Shown here: positions 1 to 12,551 of the stretch, piece after piece
Layout of the letters: each line of letters opens with the position of its first letter
Position numbering within the stretch: the stretch's first letter is position 1
Notes under the pieces: generated by a model
What the model was told of the DNA's origin: nothing
What the model saw: the letters and a program-made list of their open reading frames with translations, nothing else
The model's database searches: none
Position numbers and translations under genes: made by a program
Source: Strix aluco
Taxonomy: Eukaryota; Chordata; Aves; Strigiformes; Strigidae
NCBI RefSeq assembly: GCF_031877795.1
Contig: NC_133940.1
Location: forward strand, 13,207,985 to 13,271,984
Reading direction: 5' to 3'
Length of the DNA: 64,000 nt

Positions 1-3000
1 GGTACTGCTTCTACCTGCAGAACTTGTAATTTTTAAAGCACCTCAGAAGTCAGGACTCAGTTTCAGGAGATATGATAAAACTGAAATTTAGTAGATTTTG
101 ATATCTTAAGGATTGTAAAAAAATACTTGAGAAAAGCAAGGCTATATATTTGGAGTATAGTATGATTTATTCCCAAATCAGTACATTTAGGAGGTGCGTG
201 AGACTGTTGTGACAAGGTCAACAGTCCTTTCAGTGCTCTGAAAAGGTATCTGGTAGACTCACAATTCATCACTGAAGTGGAAGATGTGCATAATCACAGC
301 TCACAAACATATCAGATTATGAAGTATGCAGTTCACTTTAGATCTGCAAAATATACAAGTCTTTCTTTTTACAACTGCAGATTAACTTGTGATACTGCCT
401 CTTAATGCTGATTTCTCTTATGATACTTAAAGCTAGAGGGGAAGTTGATAGTGTGTGGTGAAAAAGGGCAGATGAAGAACAGTTAAAGCACTGAAAGCAC
501 CAGTATTTCTTGGTGGCAAGCCTTATTTCTGGCAAAAGAGTGCATTTTACTGCAGTTTCCTTTGCTTGAAGAGATTACAATTCAAGCACTTTAATGTAGG
601 CCGGTATGTGCTTTATCTTGAGCTGAAAATGTGCATGCTTTAGTCAAGGTGATAGGGATCACGGTAATATGTCATGCTACCGATTAATGTTCTAGCTGAG
701 GAATCGGAGATTAAAGCTCTAGGTTAAGCCTTAGTTTTGAAGTTGCTAGAATTTGGAAAAACCTGCTGTGCTTGAAGATAGAATGCATACTTTGGTAATT
801 CTCTCCTTTATTCTGTATATTCTTAGAAGTGAATATAAAAAGGGTTATTTTCTAAAGGCCATTAGATGAATAATTAGGCAATCAGTTATTGGTTTGTTTT
901 GGTGAGATCATCATAGATTTAAAGAAATATCAAAGTGTAGCATATGTAGTTTGAGCAACATGTTATGGAAAGACATATTTCTTTTTTCCTTTTTTTTTTG
1001 AGAATGGAGATATTAATAATTGTTTCAGTGTACTGTCCAGCATTGTAATGTATCACTGTTGTCTGTGATACATTTTTAGGGTGGGTTTTTTAACCTATTT
1101 TGCAGTTTCACACACCATTCCATGCGAGTTGTCTGCTAGCAGCTTAAACTGATGTTTCAGGAATAGCTGCCTGAGGCCTTTAGGAACTTCAATGAGTGGT
1201 GGAACTAAATCAAATAGCAGCAATAACCATATTTGACACCTTATAAATTCCACAGATTGGGATGACTTTCATCTAATTATTTCCATTCTAAAGAAACCTT
1301 CTTTGTTGTCTCCCTTGCACTGCGGTAAACGTTTATGCTCCTAGTCACAGATGATGAGTTTACTGCAGTGGTTGTACATCAACCACATTCAACGTAGCAA
1401 TTTGAACTGTGTTTACGTTCCCCTAGAACAAGTTCAGTACCATGAATTTGAAACTTGTGAAGAGTGTAGTGGGACTTGAGTTTCTCATGACACTTCCTCG
1501 GGGCTTTAGATGGATGTGGTAAGGATTTACATTTATTCAGATTGCCAAGTAATTAGTGTCAAGTGAACGTAATTGTTTATATTTTAATACTTTGGTAGTT
1601 AGTGAAATGCCAACTTAAATTATCAGGAATATGATGTTATATGCCTTAGCTTTTTATGGATTGTGTCACTGTTTCTTTTGCAAAAATTATCTGTAATAAT
1701 AAAGCTATTAGATATTTATTATCCTACTGCTTTTAAAGGTTACAAATTCCTGTTGTAAAATCCTACAAATTGAGGAATTGTGAACTGTGACAAGAAAAAG
1801 ATATTGGTGACTTGAGTCAGTAGAGCAGGACTTTCCTACAATGGTTTTGTTTCCCTAGGAAACTGATAGGAAATGTCATTCTTGGGGGAAAAAAGTAACA
1901 AAAGTGAATGTGTTTGAATATGCACCTGAGAATCTTACTGTGAACTCATGCAAGCTTCCACAGTGTCACTAACAGATGTAAGTGCAAATTAATCTAAATT
2001 CAGTGCAAATTAAATTTTCTTAAGAAATTGGACTTTTGAATATTTATTTTTTTTTAAATTCAGCCTTTTTTGTCCTTTTACCCTCAGATAAGTTTTTGAT
2101 TGTCAGGATTTGCTAAAGCATTAACGCCGTGAAGGGCTGGTGTGGGTAGCGATTAGAGAAAAAGGAAGAAAAATAACCTAAGTGACACTTTTTCTTTGAA
2201 ATACTAATTCCTAAGATGCGATAACTAATGCTCCTGCACACATAGAAAGACCTGAGTCTTATGTTAATAATTAATCCTAAAATATGAGAAGTCTAGAAAT
2301 CTTTCACCTAAGACTGTAAAAGGGAAGAAGGTGAGTTGAATAAACAAACTAAGCCTGTGGAAGGGGAGACTAATCTAGAATGTCCCAATGAACATATATA
2401 ATTTACAAGACATTAGATTGTAGAGGGTGGAAATCGTTCAACTTGCTACACTTTTTCCATCCTGGGTAGAACTGGGAAACTGGGAGGTTGGGACGAGGGA
2501 CAGGCAGCTTTTTGTGTTCCCAGAGTCTGGTTTATATAACAGAAACTACTTTTACTGTAGTACTACTTAATGCTCTGCCAGCAATGTTGCTTTGAATCAT
2601 GAGTATTTTTAAGGCTAGATTAACAATTCCCCAGGACTCATTAATTAATCCCTGAATTTGGCTTGACAGCTGCAGTAGGGATTTTTATCCTAAACTATTA
2701 AACGCATTCAACTTGCTGCTATTTAGCAGTAAGAATGTATCTTTTGATCTCTGTTCTCCTTTCAGATTTGGAAGTCTGAATTTGTCAAACCACAGTTATG
2801 ATTTTTTTTTTTTTAAAGTTACCTTTTACAAGGCAAACAGTGGCTTTTAAGTGATATGGCTGTTCTGTGCTGAATTGATAGTTTATACAAAAACATCTCA
2901 CATACCTAGATGCTGAATCAAAGCTGTATGATGGAGTTGTTAAACCATTACTTTCTGATAAATAATAGGGTGATTGTTTTGAACTTACTTTAAAAATTAA

Positions 3001-6000
3001 TTTTAGAGTTAATTAACAAAATCTTCTACATTTTTAAAATTATCCAGCTGCTTGAATATTCCTTGCCTTACATTTTACCATTGTGGGGGAAAATGGATGG
3101 TTTTCTTATGTACAGTAAAATACAGTTAACCTTACAACTGTATCTTAGTGTTTTAAACATACCTCTTAATCTCTTCTGATCTGGAGGGTACTTTTGATAC
3201 ACCTAAGAAAGGGTGAAAATTTTTATTTCAGTGCAGATTGATCAAAGCCTGTCTCTTTCCCCCCCCCCCTTTTTTTTTCACTTTTCTTTTTTCAAAATTC
3301 ATTCCAGTTTTGGATGAATCCAGTGTCTGTGAATTCTTCACATTGCTCAGAATGTTGCAAGTAGAAATTAATATCTAACCTCTTGAAGTGTTCATTTTGA
3401 AACAGTGTACTGAAACAATCAATTTATGATCTGGTTAAGTGATCATGACTGGAATGTTTGAAAAGAAAGATAATGTTTCCAGTCTGCTGCAATGAGATAC
3501 TAAATCAAACAGGCGGCTCAGGGACAGACAAGCTGCTGTTTTGAAAGGTAAATGAAATCTGTGCTGCATATGTGAGATGCAGTGGTTTTACTTGTGGCGT
3601 GCTTAGCTATATTCTGCCAGAAACAACTCTGCTCAGCCATCTGTAGCGTTGCCGTAAGTGCTGCTTCGTGTGGTGTTTAATCTGGAATGGTTAGAGTTGT
3701 GTGACTTGTTCTTTTCTTCCCCCTATAGGCTTTTGAATTGTCCTCTTTTGTCTTTTTAGTTTGGTTCTGATCAAACAAGATGATCTGTGTGTTATGCATG
3801 TTTCTGTCTCAGCAGGACTAAGACTGGTAGAAGAAAAGCCTTTCATGACAAGTTTTGACTGCACTCTCTGCCTCAGTGTACTAACTGAAAAATAGCATCG
3901 TTAAAATACTTCTGAAGCGAGCTCTTAGATGTAATATTTTGTAGAAGTTTGGAATGTTTTGGAATCAAAAAAACCTGGAGATCCAGCCAAGTCATAGGAC
4001 AAAAAAAAAAAAATATCAGTGAGCTCTCCCTCTTTAGAGTGCTCATGGAGTGAGGCAATAACATTCAATGAATAGAATGGTATCCAGGCTTAGATACTTG
4101 AAGAGGTGTTTTACTTCAGTTCAGAGACAGTATTGCTGTTGTAACCTTCAGTCACGTCCTTTTGAACAATGGATTGCGCATGTCTTTTGAGAGTAGCTCT
4201 TGAGAGTTTTACTAGTCTTGATTTTTTTGAAATGTCAATTACTTAAACTAGTGGTGAAATGTGGCATGCTTACATGTCAAAGAAACTAGGAAATACTAGA
4301 CAAATGAGAAAATTTGCAGCTGGCAGAAATTGTTTTATGGCAATGGTCTCAAAGCTTTTGAAACCTGTAACATAACATACATCCTTGCCAGTGAGAATTT
4401 TCCTAGATGTAAGTCTAGCATGTACCACAGCCTCTCATTTAGGTATTTAATCAACTGTTTTTAGGATATCTATTTTAGGCAAGTCACACCTCATAATGAC
4501 AGGCTGGGTAAAATGCCTGCAGGTGTTCTAGTATAGTAGATTTTACCCACTATAGGTAGTAGGTCACTGATATATTTGGGACTGTATGTTGAAGTTTGAG
4601 TTTCTCAATATTTGAGTATGTTGGGTTTGTAATAAGACAGATTTAGTAAAATCTGCTCATCTCATGACCTTTCCCCCCCAAAAAAAGTAATCCATAACAA
4701 ATGTACTGTAGAGGCACTGCTGGATTAAAAAGACACAATTGTACAGCAACAAAAACCTTTTCCTTCCGTACCGTTTTCAATCTAGCCATACAGTTAAATG
4801 GAAAATAGGAAACCAGGTATGTTTCATGGTTGGTGTTCTTTACCTTTTTCCACCTCTATACTGATGCACTTGCCTATTGCTGAAGTCTAGATGTGCAAAC
4901 TGTAAAAGAGGTTGTTTGAATAAAATTCCATACGAACTTAAAAAAATCAAATAATAGAAACCTCTGATATTGACAAATTAATGTGATAATTGCATCACAT
5001 GTAATGCTTGAAGCACAAGAAGGGAAAATACTATTAGGAGTTAACACAGTGCATAGACATCGGGAAACTGGAATGTATTAAAAGGAGGTCAGATTAAAGT
5101 TAACACGGTTCTTTTTGGTTTCATGGTGTTGCAGTCTTGTGGATTTTGGGGTGTTTCAGTATTGGATTTTTTTCCACACTTATGAAATTTGGGTACCTAT
5201 TCCTGTCATATTTTGGCACTAGGAAAATAGGTATAATCAATTAAAAAACCTAGCTTGCTGCAAAATACCAGCTTTATTTTCATTGATTGCCTTGTTTCTG
5301 TTCATGTGAGTTTGACTTTTACCTAGAGACACCATTGCAATGTCAAGGAGTAATTTTTTTTTGTAAATTCTGACTTCTAAAAATGAATTTATGAAAAATG
5401 ATCTGTTTTTTTCCAGCTACCCAGTTCCTTTTTAACAGTAACATTTCCCTGGTTTGGCTGTGCTTTCTTAAAGAGAGCAAACTTAACAGGGATTTGTGAA
5501 GGGCCAGTGTAATACTTGGTGATATCTACCTATTGCTATCTATCTGAATAAACTAGTGCAACGTTACCTTATTGTCTTCAGAATAGTCCTTTTACATACA
5601 GGGTCTTCTACCTGCTACACTGATACAAATGACTAATACAATCAGACTTAAGGAAATAATGATCTCTACAAGTTTACTGAACTCAAAAGGTATTTCTTGG
5701 GAACTCCATCAGATACTGAATGACAGGGTTGCACACGTTTCTTTTAGAAAATTTTTAAAAGCATACTACTACACGCTGAAAAATACCATCCTTTTCCTTT
5801 GTCCTTCCAGTCTGTCCCAGACCTGTAGATACCATTTGGAGCTTTCTCTTCTGCTTAGTGTGTGGTTAGAAGAAGGGAATGTGGAAGAGATTGATTTGCA
5901 GCCCAGTCCTGGGTTAGTTCAGAGTAACTGTGAGTTCAGTCTCTTTAAGATCTTGTCTCAGTGAAGAAATTGTGAAGCAGTGCAATCCTGTATGTTACAG

Positions 6001-9000
6001 TCTCCAAATTATAACAGCCCTGCTGATCCATCATGTGTTGTGGTGTGACCTTTGTATTTGGGCTTATGCAGGGAAGTGCTGGCCGTGCAGTTCTTCATGC
6101 CAGAAATATTTCCCATGGGGACGGACAATGGTATTTATGGTCTTGCAGAGCAATTATGAAGTATATTGACAGAATTTCTGATTTTTCTTTTCACCTGTGT
6201 CCTCAAGGTTGAAGTGAACTTCAGTTTGCGGATTGACCAGTGTTACGAGTTTCTTTTCAATTTATTACCTGAGAACAATTGTAGAATCTTCTGGTCCTGT
6301 GCTGGCAAAAAAGACTCGGACATCCTGACTCACAATACTGTCCCTACCTAGGACCTTTTATCTATACATTTCCTCAAAGCCGCTCAGGATTTTGTACCGT
6401 CACTTCCTCTCACTGTCATTAGCCTACAGATTAACCTTTTATAGATTGAATAGTCTTAAAGTGTTAAATCAATCCATGTATGGAAGATGTTCAATACTTT
6501 TTGATTGTTCTTGTTGACCTCTCTAACCCTTTTTATAATCTGCTTTTTTGTTTGAGAGAGAGAGGTTAAAGGGGAAGGGAATAATCAGAACTGTGTCCAG
6601 AATTCAGCCTAACAGACAATGTATGTTCTATAGCTTATTTTTCCCCTCCTCAAATAGTTACTTTTGTACAGTTTGGATTTCCAGTTAATTCTTTTCTCCT
6701 TCTTTTAATTTGTAACGTGAAAATGTAACAGGTAAGAGATTTGACAGAATGAGAGACATTGAAGTTATTTCTTAGTGCTTCTTCTAAATTGAATGTTTAG
6801 TTATTCTGCCTTGAACAAGGAGAAGCCTGCTTCCGTGTGCTTTAAAATATATGCTGCCCTGTTTACGCTCGAACTCTGCAATGTGCCTGCGGAGGGGAGC
6901 TAACATCTGTGCTAGCTTCAGTGCGTAAAACCTGGAGCGTTCCAGCAGGAAAACAGAGGCTGGGAACTCTTCACAACCATGCAGCTAATTTAATATGACA
7001 TTGTTTGGTTTATAAAACATAGCTGTTTCTTCCTGCAAGGCAAAGGATTTTATTTCCAGTATGACAGTGAAATGTAATATGATTATGGGATAAGTATGTG
7101 AACACTTGTGTGTTAGAGCCTGTGAGGTTGTCTGCTGTGAACTAGGTATTTTAAGACTGCTAATTACTCTGAGCTGAATGATGACACTTTTTATAATGTT
7201 TGAATCTACTCAGTGATGCAGTTCTTTGAAAATCAGATAGAAGGGTGTCTTGTAAAATACCCCTTTTAAGAAGCTACGTTTATTTATCACAGAAAGTATA
7301 TACATATGTAGAGATAATGTGCTTGATATTAAACTGCTAAAGCTGAAACATTTGAAGATATATTCCATTATCATAAAGTTTTAACATAAACATTCTAGTT
7401 ATGATTTCTCTGCTGTCATAAAAAATGGAAGGCAGGCTTATTTTCAAAAAGATCCCTCCTAACAGAGGGATTTGCATGCTTAAAAATATTAAATATTTAT
7501 TTTTCCCTCATCAGTTCCTGAAACTGTTTCTTGCAGTAGAGTTGACATAAAAATAAGCAGCTGTGAATTTGTTTTTTTCTTTGCCTGTCTCCATGGTAGT
7601 GAAGTATTTTAGATTGGCATGTCCATCTCAGTCTTTCTAACAATGCCATCCTTTTTTTAATACTAGCTGTTTTTTTATCCTCAGTGGTGAGATTCAGACA
7701 GTATACCATGTCATATTGTGGTTTTTGCTTTACCATGTGGTAGTTGGAGCACTCTACAGTGTGTCAGAAAAAGAAATGACTGGTGTGATTAAACGTATTT
7801 CTGGTTTGATTATTTTGTGCATATAGAGAAAAGGGTCAATCTGGGGGTTTTTTTAAGTGTAGAAAATAAAAAGAAAAAAAAAATCTGTATCAGAAGAGCA
7901 GAGTTCCTTCCATAAAGGTATGAACTATGCTTCAAAAGTAACATATATCTTCTGTTAGATTTCTGAATTTAAGGAAATCATAAAATAATCTGAATTTAAA
8001 AGTCTGGATGAACTAGTGAGACTCCAAATATCATATCTCCTTTTGCTAATGCACAACATGGAGTGTTTAAAAAGTTTTGCTGATGCATGTAAGTAGCATG
8101 GGAAAAAGTTATTTTAAGAGACCTGTAGAAGGTATTTGTGGCCTCCAAAGAGGGGAAGATATAGTCCACAACTCAAGGGACTTAGTTTAGTTAGGAAACA
8201 AAGCTTATTGCAAAAATATGCAATGATAGAATAGTGAAGCGTAATAAGTGTTAGATGCTTTTCCCAGAAGCCATATGGGTCTTATGTGGAAGGTGTTACA
8301 CAGACCTCTCATAAGATTTTTCTGGCATGTACACTTTTCTTTTTTTCCCTAGCACAAAAAAAAAAATTCCATGAATGGATTGTCATCATGCATCTGTTAT
8401 GTTCTTTTCCTCTTTAACCTGCCCTGATGAGTTGAAAGTACTTGCTTTTTCAATACAAGACTTCAGAGAAACTCTGATTGGATTTTAACAGTATTCACTA
8501 AGAAAATGTCTTGAGGTACATTCAGTTAAATTTAATTGCTGCCTCTTTCTTGCTGTACCTTTATTAGCGTTCTGTATGAATTAGTAAAACCAACTTGTGT
8601 GTGTGCATGTTCTAAACTGTTATTGAGACTGACTTGAATTAAACGTACAAGTGAATCAGAGAAATAAACGGCTGGGCATTAAGAACTTGCACTGGAAATA
8701 AAGTATTTGGAATTTGTACATTTATTTGTATGGTAATGACAGCAAGCCTCTTTTATACACAAGGGCTCAGTAGTATGATCCAGGCTTCACATTTCTACTG
8801 TTGCTGCAGCAAGTACATGATCTGGTAGTAATTAATTTGAATATACATCAGAGGCCTCTTTGCAGCCCTGCAACACTTCAGAGAAACATGTATGGTGAAT
8901 TGTCTAATCTGACTTGCCACAAAGCAGACATATTCACCAAATGTTTTCACTTGAAGTGATTTAATGATAATTTGTTTTGTAGGTTGGCAGTGAAATAATC

Positions 9001-9966
9001 TATTGTGAATTTATTATTACAACAGCAGTAAAAAGTGTGATTCCATTTTTTCCTGAAATACTTATTGGGCAGTAGGCCAAAGTCTCCTATTTGTTGTAGT
9101 GGATGATATAAAAAATAGGATTTTTATCACTGAACACTTATGTAGTAATCTCTTCATATCTAGAGCAAGACTTGCTGATACAAAGTTTTTAAGTTGCTGT
9201 GAGAGGTTTTGGACAGCAGTATCAAAAGATAATGGTTATCCTCTAAATTTAGATGCAGCATTGTTGCAAATCAACAATACTTTATTACATAAAAATTTAA
9301 ATCAGGTCCTATTTATGGTAGGAATATGGCCTGTAAAGAAAAACAATATATTCAGTTGCTTTTGGTCTTGTGAAACAGCTAGTTAATAACTGGTGAAATT
9401 TTTACAGTACCTTAAAAATACTTTATTGAGTGTGGCAATGAACATATATAAAGATGACTACTAAGGTTATGCACAGAGCAGATACTATGGTAGGCTTATT
9501 TTGGGAAGTATTAAGAGGCTTTTGTAGGCAGTCATCTTGCATGAGATCTTCAGGAGCTGGGTCCTGCACTGCTGAAGTGACAGGAAGTATTGTCATTGTA
9601 AACGCTTGGTCTTTAGCACAGCAAGGATCGTATGATTGACGGCTAAGGGAGCAATATGATGGGCAATACAGCTTTATGAGAGACCTTTTATAACTACAAC
9701 ATCAAACAGGCTAGAATTTGTCTTGTTTCTTAGGCGCTGTCAGAAGCCAAACCCTAGATCCTGTTCATACTGCTTAAATCCTTTTATATGTAGGTAATGT
9801 GAGACCTTTTAATTTGTTCAAGATTTTTAGTCTTTTCTAGCTCTGCTGTAAAACGGTTCTTCTAGTTAGAAATTATTTGTGACATACAGAACTGGGAAAG
9901 AAAGATACAGAAGATGGAGTCTAAAGAGATCATATCATTAATTTAAATTTGTTTCTAACATTGCAG
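1..9966 (+). other. TMEM164: TMEM164 upstream intron (partial)
   Basis: Unique AT-rich sequence ending at the TTGCAG acceptor before the first visible TMEM164 exon. I looked on the plus strand for the preceding exon, which should encode the membrane segment and the Asn-Pro-Cys-His stretch just before the visible part, and did not find it. Short open frames here (for example 5629-5964 and 9099-9386) have no recognisable domain or good exon boundaries. No LTR or CR1 fragment was recognised. A C-then-T homopolymer lies near 3259-3278. Confidence 0.7.
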
Positions 9967-10016
9967 ATTTTTCTTCTTGCTTGTCCTCCATGTCGGACTG
10001 CAATGATTCTCTTCAG
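9967..10016 (+). CDS. TMEM164: TMEM164 coding exon (first visible)
   Basis: TMEM164 is a multi-pass membrane protein reported as an acyltransferase that makes ether phospholipids carrying polyunsaturated chains, which promotes ferroptosis (family knowledge). This 50-nt exon reads from phase 0 and encodes IFLLACPPCR followed by TAMILF and two bases of the next codon. That matches the middle of the human protein as I know it, just after the Asn-Pro-Cys-His region thought to hold the catalytic cysteine. That region is outside the window. The acceptor is TTGCAG and the donor is CAG|GTAACG. The split AG+G codon joins cleanly to the exon at 16684. With the next four exons it gives an unbroken frame of 167 residues to a stop, against about 297 for full length. 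Confidence 0.9.
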
Positions 10017-11495
10017 GTAACGCCTCTTCCTTACTGTATTTCTGTCTACTTGCATAATGTATTTTAGTAGCTAATCACAGTTTAAGTCATAAAATACTAA
10101 GATCTATATGGCAGTTGTAAAGACATATTGGTTGGATTGAAAAATGACACCTTGAAAAGGGTCAAGGTTTAAATCGCGGATACCCTTGGTTCTTTTGTAC
10201 TGGTTGTTTTGGCCTCACTTAGCAACATGAATTAGCTCAGCAACAGATGAGAATGCAGGCATCTTTCTACAGATTAATATATGGGCTTGAGTAAGTTATG
10301 TCATGGGCCCTGCACCTTTTTATTATCCTCACTAAAAATTAGTAACTGTGGATATAAGTTAAATAGTGAAAGTAAATTCTTGCTGATTTGGGTATTTCTC
10401 AAATCTATGCAACCTTTTCTAAAATATTGCATATTGTTACTAACTTTAGGAACCGCGAGAGTTTCTAATGTGTAGGAAGCTCTAATAGACTGTTGCACTT
10501 GAGTCCAGTAAGCAGCTGAGGGGTGTAACTAGTCCTGTTGTGGGGAGGGTCACGGGACTTCCCTGGCACAGTGGCAGTCAGGAGTGGCTGTAGTTGCCAC
10601 CATGACAGTTAACTCGGCTCTTTCTTGTCTTAGTCTAGTCAGTGACTGGAAAAATGATGTTAGGGACAGGCCTCATTAATTATTTTGAAACTGCTACTGT
10701 CTGTCTGCAACTTTTTCCTGCTGTTCCATATTTGGGCAGAGAGTAGGCTGAATACAGAGATACTGTGTTAGCATCCATCTCAGAGAATGTGAAAAGTACT
10801 TCTGGTGTCCAGGAAATTTTGGATTTACTGTGCCTTTGCAAAAGACCAGTTGTAGAGCAGGGGCTACAGTATTTGTTGTTTTTCAGAATGAGCCTTTATG
10901 TTTTCTAACACCCTGACAGCATATAAATTATGTTTGAAAAACTGTTTTGAAGCTGTAAAAAACTGCTTTGAAGTTGTAACACCTTTTTTCCCCTGAAGTT
11001 ACTTTTAAATTCCTAACAGTTCATGACAGACAGTGGTTGTAGACAGTTTATTCTTCACTGTGTGTCTTATGTAGTCTGAAACAGTACTGGTACTATTTTT
11101 GTGTTCTTGTGATGCAGCAGTGGTTCAGAAAAAGAGCCGAAAGCTATAGAAAATACAGTATTACAATACTACTTTCCTGCCTTATTCTTTGCTTAGGGCT
11201 TGCATTTTGACAAATGTAATTCTTCTTTTATTTAAGGGACTTCTTCCAAATTCCTGAAGCTTTACCTTGAAGCTGTATGTTTATAGAGTTAGACAGGAGT
11301 AAAAACCTTTGTCAGATACACTATTTTAAGCTCTGAAAGACAAATGAACAGCAAATTTCCAACTATTTAGCAGCTTGCATCATGAACAGGATTAACACAA
11401 ATGGGCAGTACAGGCTTTCTGGGAATCCAGAGTTCATTATAAAAAGCAGTCCTACTTTATGAAATTTTAAGTGTGCATTTAAATAAAGGTTTTTG
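10017..11495 (+). other. TMEM164: TMEM164 intron, segment before the ERV
   Basis: Ordinary AT-rich intron sequence between the donor at 10017 and the target duplication of the endogenous retrovirus. The short open frames on both strands at 10281-10498 have no recognisable domain. Nothing else seen. Confidence 0.7.
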
Positions 11496-11499
11496 CCCT
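11496..11499. repeat. Target-site duplication, left copy (CCCT)
   Basis: CCCT directly precedes the LTR start TGTTACC and is repeated at 16524-16527 directly after the terminal GGTAACA. A 4-bp duplication fits class I (gammaretrovirus-like) integration and fixes the ERV boundaries at 11500 and 16523. Confidence 0.85.
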
Positions 11500-11590
11500 T
11501 GTTACCCTGAACAAGAGACCTTGTTCAGAGTTGCTTAAATTTTGTGTGCTTGCTATTCATGGGAAAGAATGTATTGTTTACCAGGAAACT

Positions 11591-11699
11591 GTAGGCCGCA
11601 CAACTGTTTCTCATTGCATGTTGTAGGCTGCACAACTGTTTCTCATCACACCCAAGGATACATATTATGTATTATTGTCCATACAAATGTTTCTCATCA
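11591..11699 (+). repeat. Tandem repeats in U3 (enhancer-like)
   Basis: The unit begins GTAGGC and ends GTTTCTCAT. Copies at 11591-11614 and 11623-11646 differ at one base. A third, weaker match containing ATGTTTCTCATCA covers 11678-11699, and the sequence after copies 2 and 3 is also similar (a CAAGGA core). Direct repeats in U3 often act as retroviral enhancers; that role is inferred here. Confidence 0.65.
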
Positions 11700-12024
11700 A
11701 ATACAAGGACAGATTGGACGCATCAGCTAGTTCAGTCTGTTCTTCAAATCATCAACAGTAATTAGTAAGGAACTTCTAATCAGGAGCTACCATCCTTGAA
11801 GAGGAGAAACATCCTTGAACATGGAAGCTTGTTAAAATTGTTTAGTGTAAGTCAGTTTAATTAGAGATTAGTGTGTCCTTTGGAAGAACTATCCTCATTA
11901 TAATAGTAAAAATCACACCCACTGCTTTGAAGACCCCTGCCTGAATAAAGACCCTCACCCTTTGAGCTTGAATGGAAAATTAAAAACCCACTGTAACTTT
12001 AAATCAGAGCGAGCATGTAACTAA

Positions 12025-12106
12025 CCAATGAGGGATAGAGGTGATAATTAACCAACCAATAATCATTATAGTAAATACATAATCATGTAGTTTGGAGTGT
12101 ATAAAT
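12025..12106 (+). promoter_or_regulatory. ERV LTR core promoter (CCAAT boxes and TATA box)
   Basis: CCAAT occurs at 12025-12029 and 12056-12060 and TATAAAT at 12100-12106, with usual RNA polymerase II spacing. Transcription would start near 12130 and read in the same direction as TMEM164. Confidence 0.7.
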
Positions 12107-12171
12107 ACTTGGAAATTTTTTTGTATGGCGTGCTTGATTTGTGGATGTTTTCCACCTAGCACCTTGTGCAG

Positions 12172-12177
12172 AATAAA
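12172..12177 (+). terminator. Polyadenylation signal AATAAA in 5' LTR R region
   Basis: AATAAA lies about 70 bp downstream of the TATA box, as expected for a retroviral R region. The same hexamer is kept in the 3' remnant at 16462-16467. Both lie sense within a TMEM164 intron. Confidence 0.75.
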
Positions 12178-12239
12178 GCAATATCTCCTCTCTAAACTAA
12201 TCTCGGTTTTGAGAGTCTTTATTTTAGGTAACAGTTTTC

Positions 12240-12257
12240 TGGCAACCCCAATGGGAC
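12240..12257 (+). other. Candidate retroviral primer binding site
   Basis: The sequence beginning TGGCAACCCC lies 6 nt after the LTR end, where an 18-nt tRNA-complementary site starting TGG is expected. I cannot assign the tRNA with confidence. The 6-nt gap is a little longer than is common. Confidence 0.5.
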
Positions 12258-12551
12258 CCCGCCAACAGTGAGACTTGAAGTCTGGCTGACTTTCTCCGCC
12301 ACCAGGAATCACAAGCGGAACTCCAACACACACTGGATGGTTTCTCCGGGGACTTCCCTAGTGATTTCCTGGCGGGGGGGCGAGTACTTGACCAGAGCAA
12401 GTGGAGACACTGCTCAATAAAGGAAATGCCCAAGTAAATTGTGCTAGGAAAAGTATGTGTTGGTGGATTATAAGTAAAGGTTGTTTTTTGCAGCTGCTGG
12501 GGTTCTCCTGCATTTGTATGGTGACAACTGAAGCAGGTAGATATACGGATA

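Larger units (their letters stand above)
11500..12233 (+). repeat. ERV 5' LTR (U3-R-U5), complete
   Basis: 734 bp from TGTTACC to GGTAACA. U3 has two close copies of a 24-bp unit (11591-11614 and 11623-11646) and a degenerate third near 11678-11699. Two CCAAT boxes (12025-12029, 12056-12060) and a TATA box (12100-12106) mark the promoter. AATAAA at 12172-12177 implies R from about 12130 to about 12195, followed by a T-rich U5. Confidence 0.9.

Noticed and set aside
5629-6351. Cluster of three consecutive plus-strand open frames
   Set aside because: No recognisable domain, no consistent splice junctions between them, and base composition like the surrounding intron.
1-9966. Search for the preceding TMEM164 exon carrying the Asn-Pro-Cys-His region
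   Set aside because: No plus-strand stretch with the expected peptide and splice sites was seen; it is probably upstream of the window.
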